From: Trichosphaerium sp. ATCC 40318
Taxonomy: Eukaryota > Discosea > Flabellinia > Trichosidae
Reading direction: 5' to 3'
Length of the DNA stretch: 64,000 nucleotides
Assembly: GCA_038496445.1 (NCBI GenBank)
Contig: JALMLS010000448.1
Location: 248,001 to 312,000 of the forward strand
The notes beneath the pieces were generated by a model. It made no database searches, had not been told where the DNA came from, and saw only the letters and a list, made by a program, of their open reading frames with translations. The position numbers and the translations under genes are program-made. Below, piece after piece: positions 11,793 through 22,049 of the stretch (position 1 is its first letter; each line of letters begins with the position of its first letter).

Positions 11793-14700
11793 TCATTCAA
11801 AGACAGTACCAATTGTGATAAGCAGGCTCATTGCTTGTTGAATACCAGAGCTTGGTGGAACAACACTTGGTTGTTCTGTTGAAATCGGTGTAGCAGTAGT
11901 GAGTGTTGCTGGCGGAAGTGCAGAAGGTTCAGACTAAAAAGAAATTAACACGTATTTCAATGAATTCAAACAAGTGACTTGACGTACAACTACAGTTAGC
12001 CCAGCGCTTTGTACGGCCATATTTGTAAGAGTAATTTTGGCAGGATCGTTAAGGTATGAAGTTACGATTTGAGCGAGTGGTGTACTGTCAACAGAATTAC
12101 TATTAACAGTAACAACAACTACAGTTTGAGACTGGCGCTTTGTTGAATCGAAAGGTTGCTGGGAGAATGTTCCATCACCAGTTCCAAGTCCCATACCAGA
12201 TAACATAACACCGCCAATATTTTGAACCAAATTTATAGGAGCTGGGTACAGTTGGGATATTGTAATACCAATCTCAAAACCTTAATAAAAACACTTAGAA
12301 GAATCAAAAATAAAACAAGCCCACCTGTTGTAGGACACTCTGTTGCTGGGTTACCACCACCAAAAGTTACGGTACCGCCCTAAGTATTACCGTAAGACAT
12401 ACTATTGGAAGACAATGTGTAAAAGAAAGACGTACACCAAGAGTCCATTGTGTTTGCTGCCCATCAAAATCATAAGGGAAGTTTACATTAGGATAGAAAG
12501 ATGAGGATCCGGTAAAAGTTGTAGGCAGTTGGGATGCTCCCAAATCGTTATTAACACCCCTCGGTACTGTAATTGATATTTCCTGTACAAGTTAAAGGGT
12601 GTTCAGCGATTGTTTACAACTTACTGGCGTGGTCCAACCTAGGAACGCTGTAAAGGTGCCATCTGCATTAGCTACAACGCAGTCACTTCGGGGGACGATC
12701 TAAGGAGGAAAGGTTAGTATCAAAGTGCATAGCTTATTGAAACATACATTTGGAAATCCTATTAGAGTTGGAGAACCTGTAGGTGCTACAGTATTCGGTG
12801 CTGTTGGAGATGCCGTAGTAGGCGCTATCGTAGGAGACGCTGTCGTAGTTGGCGCTGCCGTAGTTGGCGCTGCTACAGTTGGTGCTACTGTAGTTGGCGC
12901 CATGGTAGGTGGTTCTGTAGTTGGTGGCAAAGTAGTTGGTGGGTTGGTTGTAGGTGGCAATGTAGAAGGTGGTGTTATTGTAGGGGGTGCCGTTGTAGGG
13001 GGCGCTGTTGTAGGGGGTAAGGTGCTTGGAGGTATTGGTGGGTTGTAGTTGAAAGCTGAGATTGCATCAGTAACACCAATAAACTCTGTTGAAATGGTGG
13101 CAAGAGTTGTAGCGTTAAAATACGCTAGGTTTTGATTTTGGCAAGAAGCGACAATAATCTCACTTGATATTGCTGTTAGCCCTATTTTTCCATATGTGAA
13201 TACGAGTGGAAATATTACTTAAGATGCTGTACCTCTCAAACCATTACAAGATGAGGAGACATCAATTCTTTCTTCATCAGAACAATCACCCGATAAAAAG
13301 AATGGTGCTTTAGATAGTACTCCACTTGCACCACCAACATATAGAACGCCATCGATTAACATGACTAACAATGAAGTTAAAATTTGCTTAAGAAGCCAAC
13401 AAAGTGAAAAAAAAAACACAAAAGGTTTAACGAGGCATACCACTACTGGATGATTTCATCTGATCTGTACAGTATGTTGAAACCAAGCAAGTTTCCAAAT
13501 CTATCTCTACTATTACGGTACCTGCAGCCTCCCCAAATACTCTACCACTTTCTTTATCTACCATCAGCCCAACGATTCCGCCAACTGTAAGACATGACTT
13601 TTCCTAAACAAAATTGTAAGTACCAAACGAAAAAAAAACTAGCGTACTATTACACACGTGTACGGATCAACTACGAAAAGCTTGCTGTTTTTGTTTAGGT
13701 AGAGAACTTTACCCAGAACGGTACTATATTCTAAACCTGTAGGATCATAATTAAGCTCTGGTATGGCACAACCTAAAGAAATGTTACAACATGTTTCACA
13801 TCACGTGCAATGGAAAAAGAGTAACGTACTGCCAACTATTTGACTTGCATTCGAAATCAATCTGTAATCGAATCCTGGCACGTTCAATCCTTTACCCACA
13901 ATGAATACGTTACTTACACCTCCATCTGGCGCCGTAGTAGGTTGTGGAGTAGCTTCAGTGGGGGATATTGTAGTAGGAACAGAAGGGGCAACTGTAGTTG
14001 ATATATCGTAGTACATAGATACAATAATGCTCGGCTTAGGTATCTCTGTTATAAAATCTGCTGTTGTCAAAGAAGTCAGATTCACTTTTGAGTGCGCGCT
14101 TTGTGTCGATACAATCACTTCGTCCTCAGAAAGGGCAGTAACAGCTAGTAAAATAATAAGAAAAGAAACCCACAATTAAAAACAATGGAGTATCCTTTTA
14201 CATAGATTCTGCTTCAAAATAAGCTTACCGACAATAAAAGACCCAGAACCAACACTAACTGATGGCAGTGCAAATGTGTCAGGAGCGCAATTAGATTCAG
14301 AAAAAGTAGTTTTTCCTACTTGTCCAAAGAAGTTAGCTGTTATCAACGTCGTATCAAAAAATGCCACTGTTAAAACAAAGTTAGTTCTGATTGAATGGTT
14401 ATTACAACTTTAAGTGAAGCACGTACTATAACCAGCATATTTATTGGCCTCACAGACTACATTTGAAACTAAATCACAAGTAGAATAGTCTATTTCTATA
14501 ATTCTTCCAAGGAAAGATTTTGCGGTAGTCCTAATACCATACAATTTCTCTGTTATTGGATGTACAGCGAGAGCTAAGAAATAGCTGGTAAGGGTACAAT
14601 TCATCTAAAAAACAAAGTTAGTTCTGAGAACAAGCCAGTTACGGTCACGTAAAACAAAAAACAAGTGTTTTGAAATTACTAAAAAACTTCCGGAATCCAA

Positions 14701-15073
14701 ACGAAGTAAATTATCTGTACTAGTGCACACCTTAATTTCACACGAATACGGATCCATAATAAGAAAGTTCGGAGTAGCAGCGCTTGAACTTTGAGACCAA
14801 TAAACAAAAAGAATGTTTTTAGACGGTAAATACGTCATAGATTTAATACTGCCCTTTGAAAGGATATTCAAACATTCTAATAGTATTTTTAGACCACGCT
14901 ACCGAAATCTATTGAAACTGCCTACCATGTACTACAACGCTGTCGTTTGTGGTTAAACGTATAGAAAAGCCAGTGTCCGAAAGACCAGTAGTAATTAATG
15001 CATTGTGATCTTGAGCGGATATTAACGATAGCATAGAAGCCATAATTAATGAAATAACTAATGAGTACGCCAT
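11793..15073 (-). CDS. Secreted protein with propeller-like repeats and a Pro/Thr-rich stalk
   Basis: Starts at ATG 15073 with a signal peptide (hydrophobic run MAYSLVISLIMASMLSLISA, then QDH). It then reads through roughly a dozen exons that I can follow but not all delimit. Segments such as SIKSMTYLPSKNILFVYWS, YFLALAVHPITEKLYGI and GGIVGLMVDKESGRVFGEA repeat a hydrophobic strand/Gly/Asp pattern typical of beta-propeller or YVTN-like blades, with paired cysteines (MDPYSCEIKVC, VDPYTC). A Pro/Thr stalk lies at 12765-13045. A Gly-rich region follows, and the end is about SGIQQAMSLLITIGTVFE with TGA at 11793-11795. It is probably an extracellular or surface glycoprotein; the family is not recognised. 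The first exon ends at 14926. Confidence 0.7.
12765..13045 (-). repeat. Low-complexity PTT/APTT coding repeat
   Basis: In the coding frame on the minus strand this stretch encodes tandem short units such as PPTT, TAPPTT, PTTNPPTT and APTTVAP, a mucin-like Pro/Thr/Ala stalk likely to be O-glycosylated. The antisense strand is also open and would give a Val/Gly-rich peptide; that is a shadow of the repeat, not a gene. Confidence 0.85.
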
Positions 15074-16437
15074 GATGCACTACGCAGTAAGAGAATAATA
15101 AAAAGCCTAGTTTGTTTTTTGTCAAGTCACTTTTGTCATTTCAGTGAATCGTACAGTTAAGTGACGACCCAAGCACACTTTCACTTCCTGGTATCGTTGA
15201 TTAAAATTTACTCAATGTGGTTTTAAACAAACAATGTGACATTACAAAATCTTACTTTTAGTCGAGGGTTTTTTTTGGTTTCGGCGAAAGAATTTGTCGA
15301 CACGTTTCGTTCCCTTACTTGTTTACAAATTCAGTAGGGTGCTGGTATACATAGTCTCGTTGTGTGACAAAAAAGGAGAAACACAAAAAAAGAGATTATT
15401 GAAATTGGGTTCAGCACAAATTTTTCAAAAGTTCAGGAAAACTGTGTTTTGACACACAATCAACTTTTTTAATAAAATAGAACGGAATAACTATTTTTAC
15501 CTCGTGAACTCGGATTCTACGCAAGAGCAGTTTCGCGATGGAGTACTAACATCTGCTCGACAGTCGATCAAATTTGAATTGAAAAAAAAAATGCACTATC
15601 CATTTTGTTGTGCTCTCCCAACCTATTTAACCTTATCCCAGTCAGTGGAACCACGTTGTTCTACCATTCAACATTATAATAACAGTGGGTTTTTTATTAT
15701 TACATCAATGCGGGATGCTTATATAGCGTTCAACAAGAAGAGAAAGGGCGTACAGAGCGCTTTTGTTTTATCTACTTCCAACACAAACGAACTACCAACA
15801 TGCACTAAGAACAACAAATAACTCTTCTGTGTCGCCCACACTTATGCCAAAGTAAATACTACTTCTAATTTCGTTCCCTTCTAAATACTGCTGCTTTACA
15901 AAACCTGGAATAACGACGAACGCAGCTTGTTCTAAGACAAGTAGTGAAAGCTACCATTTCCATAGAAATCATCAATATCGTTGTACAGTTACTGCAAGTA
16001 TTACCACCAATATACGCACAGGGTACGCACTACAGATTTTAACTTGTGAACGAAGATATCGTTTAGGTGACATCAACGCTTATTTTAGCTGCTATTTCAG
16101 CATTTATAACATCACTAGGCAGGTCCGGTCTGACGCTGTATTTGTTTCTCGTAGCCTCAAATTTGCTCAAAACTTGGCTTTTTGAACGCAAACGAAAGAT
16201 GGTACGTAGTAATGTCGTACTGTGGAATCATCTAGGAAGAATAGTTGCACCAAGATCAAAACTCTTAGGTTTGAGAGAATTGTCAATAACTGCTTTTAAA
16301 ACGGACCGGACACTCGCCTACTGATGGCCTTTCTTTATAACGCTGTAGCCTTGTAGAAAGAGTTCAGTTATAGGTGCTACCTATTCCAAATGCTTGAGAA
16401 AACCAAGGTGACACGTGGAGATTTACACGTCATAATT
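15074..16437. other. Intergenic about 1.36 kb, possible decayed coding on the minus strand
   Basis: No gene is supported. A minus-strand frame near 16250-16075 reads MIPQYDITTIFRLRSK, then KFEATRNKYSVRPDLPSDVI, which looks protein-like but lacks convincing flanking exons. It could be an exon of an unmodelled gene or a relic. A plus frame at 15504-15821 begins with GTG and shows no domain. The rest is AT-rich spacer upstream of the secreted protein gene. Confidence 0.3.
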
Positions 16438-16761
16438 TTATAATGAAACACAAGGTTCTTTGTTATACAGTATTACATGTCTAGAAGTAAAAGTACTTTT
16501 AAGACGTGCAAATTCAAGACTGGGACCAGAACCCAACAGTGACTGGTTCTGCTGAAGAATATTGTAAGATGTTATCATCCACCAAGGTGACGCTATGCTA
16601 ATGTAATGTGGATGACCGCTATATTCACCTCTAACATACGTAAAATCTATCAACTCTCGTTTTGTATTTGCCTGCTTTTTGGAACATTGCAAGATTAATT
16701 CGTACAGGATGGATACTATTTCGTTTCCAGTAAAATTTTGTGTGTTAAAATTCTCTGCCAT
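16438..16761 (-). CDS. Hypothetical protein, 107 aa
   Basis: Single open frame from ATG 16761 (MAENFNTQNFTGNEIVSILY) to TAA at 16438. The frame continues open upstream to about 16851 but without an ATG. No signal peptide, TM helix or known domain is visible. The middle (QCSKKQANTKRELIDFTYVR) is basic. The C-terminal part (LQQNQSLLGSGPSLEFARL) is encoded by a segment that recurs in inverted orientation inside an intron of the next gene (about 17650-17722). Function unknown; it may also be an exon of a larger gene. Confidence 0.4.
   Translation of the reverse strand: MAENFNTQNFTGNEIVSILYELILQCSKKQANTKRELIDFTYVRGEYSGHPHYISIASPWWMITSYNILQQNQSLLGSGPSLEFARLKSTFTSRHVILYNKEPCVSL
16500..16575 (+). 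repeat. Inverted repeat arm 1 (partner about 17645-17722)
   Basis: About 65-75 bp starting GTGCAAATTCAAGACTGG and running through GAACCCAACAGTGACTGG. It reappears as the reverse complement at about 17645-17722 with only a few mismatches. It lies in the coding sequence of the small 107-aa frame. The core also contains a small internal palindrome (CAGAACC...GGTTCTG). Confidence 0.8.
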
Positions 16762-17024
16762 GTTGATGTTATCACGTGAGTTGCCTTTTATTATCGTGCT
16801 TGCTCTTTCGTAGCAACCCTTCTTACTGTGATTATTTGGATTTTTCGCCACGTACGTGGTAATTACAGTTATGAGTTCTTGCTATTGCTACAATCGCTTG
16901 TATGTGACTAAGTCAGAGTGTTAAAATGTTAATTGACACATTGTAACTTGTTTATGTTTTTAAACAGATTTAACTAATTACAGAAGGTTGTACAACTTCT
17001 CTTACACAGTTTACTTTTATTTTA

Positions 17025-18984
17025 TTATAAGTCAAGTAGTTCTTCGCGATAATACCAACCAAAATAAAGAGAATATACAATAGAAGCAATAAGTGCTGCA
17101 CCACCAAGTATTAATACTTCGAATTCTTTACCGAATAACTTTATAATTTGTGGTAGAGCAACAAAAACTGCAATGATGTATCTAACGAGTTTAAGTCGGT
17201 GAAAAAACAAAAGTTTTTTGGTTTGTGCTGTAAATACTTACCCCCAAATTGCTGTGAGGAACCCCATATATTGTTGGTTCACGGAAGCAAATGCAAGGAA
17301 AGAGTTAAAGTGGAAGAGGTACCATGGAATAACCTTTTGGTTATGTTAGTTCAATGAAGAACAAAAAAATACAAGTGTATGTACCGCTAAGATAGCTGCA
17401 AGTATTGTGTCGACAAGTATTGGTACATTAAAGAAAAAAAAGGATGCCATCATACCTATTACAACAGCAATTGTAGGGTATACTTTGGCAAAGTATGGGA
17501 AAGGTCTGATAACCCACAAGAATACGATAAACCTATACATAGCTTCGTTATTGTAATGGTTTTTTTAACAAACTGATATGTACCCAAATCCGAATGGAAT
17601 CTTAACAGCGTAGAGTAATGCATCCTGTAAAATTACATGAGGAAAATAGCGTCCACAATAGTCTTCGGCAGAACCAGTCACTGTTGGGTTCTGGTCCCAG
17701 TCTTGAATTTGCACGTGTCTTTAAAAATATTTTTAGTTTTTCATTTTGAAGTTATCTTGAGATGTACTACTCTTACGCACCTGACGGTAATTACTGCTCT
17801 ATAAAATAAATACAAAAGAAGTCCGTGTGCAATACATGCAAAAGATATATTATTCTTGTATATACTCTTAAAAGCCTTTGAGAAGTAAAAGCAAACATTT
17901 CCACGCTTTACTTCTTCAGTCTATTTGAAAAAAAAAAATTGCGTTAGATTTACGTGTCATTACCATGCTTACCTCTACAACTTCTTCTATTGTTATACCT
18001 CTACTTAAAATATCATTTATACTCAGATTGAACTTTATAGCGCCATCATCTCGATAAGACTCTGTTAATCTATTGCTTAAGCTGGAATCTGAAAAAAATA
18101 AGAACGCAAATCCATGTATAAACCTGAGGGAACATACCTGCCTCCCTGGGATGCATTATATACTGTTTTGTTATAGTAAACCCAATAACAACTGCTGTCA
18201 CAGAAGCCGATAAAAGGAGTGCGTAAAGGAGGTACATTGCAGTGTCGAACTTTACTTTGCCAAGATCAATAATAACATACATGAAGACTGTTGCCAATAA
18301 CATCACAACAAGCTCGAGACATATAGCAAATATACCTCTAGATAACAGCATTAGACAAAATAGATTTCAATCATAATATTCAGTGCGTACACTGTCGAAA
18401 AAGCCTCATAATGTTCAACCAAATCGTCTCCTTTGTTGAAATAAAAGTACACCTTTTTTTTTTTGACATTAATTTTTAACGGTTTGACGAAAATGGCAAA
18501 TATTCTTTTTCTAACCTTTTGTTTAAGTAGCTTCCAAGATACGCTAAATACTAGTCCTTGCATTAGTGATCGTATTAGATGAAGTGTAATCAAAACAGAG
18601 AAGTCCCATGATTTTTTCTGTGGTAGAGCTATAATTACAATCTCTAGTAATAGTTCAAGCGAAAGAGCACTAAGCTAGTAATAGTGAGGCCATTATTTAT
18701 TATTTATTGTCTAAAATTAAATTGTGGGGTTGTATTTAGAACACACGTGCCAGTAATCCTCTTCCTTTTGTTGATAGACGGTCTACAACCCAACCACATA
18801 GAGGTAAACCCATTAATTGTACAAGGGCATCGTAAAGGAGATAATAACGATACTGGGATAAGAAATCGCAGCCTAGAGTCGTTTTTGATGTAAGTGTGAA
18901 CGTTACAACTAACTTTTCGATATCACTCTTTATCCACGATATAGCTACTAATCCAAGGATACGAAAGAAGTCTACAATAAGCAT
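17025..18984 (-). CDS. Polytopic membrane protein, unknown family
   Basis: Multi-exon gene encoding many hydrophobic helices. Followable exons include one from ATG 18984 (MLIVDFFRILGLVAISWIKS), segments QYRYYLLYDALVQL and DFSVLITLHLIRSLMQGLVF, MLLSRGIFAICLELVVMLLA (18351), NRLTESYRDDGAIKFNLSIN, YFSKAFKSIYKNN, DALLYAVKIPFGFG, IVFLWVIRPFPYF, VIPWYLFHFNSFLAF, and a last exon ending YYREELLDL at TAA 17025. I count about 9-10 TM helices. No transporter or channel signature is recognised. The intron between VITVR and DALLYAVK holds the inverted repeat copy of the neighbouring gene. Exact exon edges upstream of 18600 are uncertain. Confidence 0.6.
17645..17722 (-). repeat. Inverted repeat arm 2, in an intron
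   Basis: Reverse complement of 16500-16575. It lies in an intron of the polytopic membrane protein gene. Because both genes are read from the minus strand, the pre-mRNA here would be antisense to the mRNA of the 107-aa gene over about 65 nt. Similarity fades at the edge toward 17645, consistent with a decaying insertion of a gene fragment. Confidence 0.75.
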
Positions 18985-19135
18985 ACAGTGTCTAAGGTTA
19001 TGCCGATAATGCCGCACTTAAAATGGCTTAGGACGCGTTGTTTGTGAACAAGTAAATAAGCCGGCAGGAAAGAACCTTCAAAGGATGCACATACAAGTTA
19101 AACGTAGCAAACAAACTATCCTTTATTCAACGGGC

Positions 19136-19582
19136 TCACACTGTTTGTTTTACTAACTCGACGTTCTCCCCAATTTCACAACTTAGTGTAAGGCCATTGC
19201 ACCATCTGAGAGAGATTGCCAGTAGAACAAGAACGATAATATTAGCCGTTGCCACTACGTGAGTCAGAGAACCGAGTAAAAGACAACACGTACAAAGCAT
19301 GAAATCTATAGTTCCAGCTGTGTGCAAATTCCACTTGCAAGCCAGTAAGCCTGATTCAGAGATCCACTCTCCTGTACAGGAGCAGCACATTTTCATACTC
19401 TTTTGAAGTATTCTCTTTGCTCCAGCTGCGCACATCTGATCTCTAGACACAATGGAGCATTTGATGAAATCAACAGCTTCTGGACTTGTATCGTATACAT
19501 TACTGTCCCAAAGCATTATAGCCTTAGCAGCAATCATGAAAGCAATGGATAGAAGAAGTAGAAGTTGAAGTAAGAGGTGCAT
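19136..19582 (-). CDS. Small Cys-rich membrane protein, 148 aa
   Basis: Single-exon frame from ATG 19582 (MHLLLQLLLLLSIAFMIAA, a signal peptide or first TM) to TAA/TGA at 19136. It has eight or more cysteines, including KMCCSC and MLCTCC, and a second TM stretch (ATANIIVLVLLAISLRW) near residue 120. The overall plan resembles small tetraspan or cornichon-like proteins, but no family is recognised. It lies tail-to-head upstream of the polytopic membrane protein and 206 bp from the divergent DHHC gene start. No intron is needed. Confidence 0.5.
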   Translation of the reverse strand: MHLLLQLLLLLSIAFMIAAKAIMLWDSNVYDTSPEAVDFIKCSIVSRDQMCAAGAKRILQKSMKMCCSCTGEWISESGLLACKWNLHTAGTIDFMLCTCCLLLGSLTHVVATANIIVLVLLAISLRWCNGLTLSCEIGENVELVKQTV

Positions 19583-19788
19583 CGTTAGCTGTGTTTGAGA
19601 GTATTTGAGCACAAGTAGCCAGTGCGAAAACACGGTTCACGTGTTTCCTTTAGCTAACCGCCTATTTACACCCCAGCATGGCTGATCCGGCATCTGCTAA
19701 CGCAGACATTTGTGTGCACTTAGAGTTTGCCAAGTTTGACCGGATTTGTGAAAACTTATAACGTTATAAACCTCTCACAGCTTCACCA

Positions 19789-21347
19789 ATGTGTGACGAA
19801 GAAGATGATGAGTGTAAAGATTGCCCATGCTGTATAACTTGCGCAAATTGGACATTTATTTGTGTAAGTAGTCCCACACTGCGTTTTACTCGACTGTAAT
19901 ATAACCTATTGCCCAGATTGTTATGATAATTAAAACATTTGCTCTGGCGAGCTGGTGGGTTGGTATTGCGATACCTTGGGCGTTTCACACCACTGTGGCG
20001 GGTTGGATAAACATTATCTGCCTTCATTTCTTTTTTGGCATGATGGAGCTATCCTACTGGAAGACAGTGTTCGCTAAACCAGGTTTTACGGATATATCAT
20101 GGGTAATTGCGTTTTAAAACAATTTCTCCCTCATAATTGATTAGAAGCCTTCTGGATACACTCAAGAGGAAATGGACAAAGCCCGAAACAATAAATCAAA
20201 CCCCAGAGACAGACGGCACAAATTGGAGTTCGACCGGTGTCGCTACTGTAACTACTGTCAAGCGTGGAAGCCACCTCGTTCTCACCACTGTAAGGAACTT
20301 AAGCGGTACGTTTTACACTACAACTACGTTGCTTTTATTAACAACTATTAAAAACCTGCTTGAATTCGTTTACATTAACTACTCAAGCGTATTGATCCTA
20401 TTGGCACTTTTTTATCATCTTAATTTATTTTATCTGATTTCTTATTTCTTCAAGATGCGTTTTGCGAATGGACCACTATTGTCCTTGGGTATTTAACGTT
20501 GTTGGCCTGAGGAATCACAAGACATTCTTGTTGTTTTTATTCTACTCGACAACGTGCCTCACATACTTTTTGGTTCTACTATTATGGCGTCTTATAGACA
20601 CCATCATGCACTTGGACATAGTAAGCGACATTTTCTAATTGTAAAGGCGAAAAAAACGCTCTTCTTATCTTCCCAACTTCCGCGAATATCTCCGCCTTTA
20701 TTGTTGTTGCTTAGTTTCCTTTAGCATGAAATGATGTCACCTTTCGATTTGGTTATTTTCATTATGAACTTTGTATTAGTATTACCTGTGACTATTGCCA
20801 TCGCTTCTCTCTTTATCTATCAAGTTTCAACCTGTTTAAGGAACTTGACATCTATTGAGACATATTTATCAAAACGACACAAAAGAGCTGCCAAACGCAA
20901 GGGAGAGGTATGTTTAAGCAAACACAATGATTTAATTAGCACATTTTAATTCTGCCACTGCGCGTAGCGTATTGCACTTTACGTGCTGATGTTATCTGTT
21001 GCTGCGTTTTTAAGTTTTTTTGTAGGCTAACTACAGATGGCCTTATGATCTTGGATGGAAGAGAAATCTTCGTCAAATGATGGGTAAGACATGGCTTGAA
21101 GTATTTACGCCCGGCTTCTCATACGACTCTGATGGCTATCAATATAAGATGCGACCAGGTCACGGTAAAAAGAGCGTTCCAGGTAAGGATTATAAAACTC
21201 AAAATAATCTCTTTTTTTCAAACTACTGCTTTTTTCTATATTACTGGAGCACTAGAACACCTAACTTACTCTTCAGAAGTAGTAGTAGATAAAGGAGCAC
21301 CACAGAAGGTTTCCAAACGCTCTAATGCTGGCGGTCATAACGATTAA
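19789..21347 (+). CDS. DHHC-family palmitoyltransferase with DHYC active site
   Basis: Protein S-acyltransferase of endomembranes. Exons: 19789-19863, 19917-20102, 20145-20305, 20455-20620, 20725-20907, 21026-21182, 21256-21347; 1020 nt, 339 aa. Two TM helices (IVMIIKTFALASWWVGIAI and the next) come first. The Cys-rich domain reads CRYCNYCQAWKPPRSHHC, then CVLRMDHYCPWVFNVVG, with DHYC in place of DHHC. Two more TMs follow, then TSIE at the TTxE position and WPYDLGWKRNLRQMMGK, a clear PaCCT motif. All Zn-binding Cys/His positions appear present. The order matches PFA4/ZDHHC6-16-like enzymes. All intron phases close. Confidence 0.92.
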
Positions 21348-22049
21348 ATAATTTGTAAAATCAGAAAAAAAAAATTATCGTTACAAAATGCAACAATGAG
21401 TACCTTTGTTTTATGTTGCATTAAGCTGAAGACGGTTTAACTACGCGTATTACACACTTGGTTTGGTTTTTAGAACATCGCACAATCCGTATTTCTGAAA
21501 CCTTTGATCGTTGACGCGGTATACGTGTCTTACACGTAAGCGCTTTAACGTGGCAGACGTTTTCGGGCCTTGAAGCTTGCAGTATGTTATACTTCACAAA
21601 GTTAATTTACACGCCGTATAGTTCGAGCACCACGTGGTGTAAGTACGTTTTTGGGCGGTTTTACACGTTTGAAGAGTTCAGTCAATTAGGTTCTAAGGTA
21701 TTGTAACAAGAGTACCGCCCTGCGTATTCTTTTGTTATGTACAGGCGCTAGCGCAGCGATTCTATTCTTGTGCGAAATGCACGATTGCATTATACAAAAA
21801 CTCGATGAAAACGCCACTTGCGTAATGGATTAGACCTTTTACGCAACTTTCGTTGTAGCCAGTCGCACGTTAAATCTGTTTGCGATCACAAGGACGTAAG
21901 GTCGCCGTAATGCATTCAATAGCGTAATCGACGCGCCAGAACATGTTTTCCGGTATCCCGGACGAGTATCATGAAAATGGTGCTTGGATTTGTGTCAGTA
22001 CACATTTGCCGTTTACTCCGCGTTAACCGCTGTTAACAGGACTGAAAAG
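21348..22049. other. Intergenic about 700 bp, nothing recognised
   Basis: Spacer between the DHHC gene stop and the WH2-protein start. It is richer in CG dinucleotides than neighbouring spacers (many GCG, ACG and CGT) and contains ACCACGTGGTG near 21632. No long open frame, RNA gene or repeat is apparent. Confidence 0.5.

Noticed and set aside
12725-13048. Plus-strand Val/Gly-rich frame
   Set aside because: It is the antisense of the Pro/Thr-rich coding repeat of the minus-strand secreted protein.
15504-15821. Plus-strand 105-aa frame
   Set aside because: Begins with GTG, has no domain or neighbouring exon, and its composition resembles the surrounding spacer.
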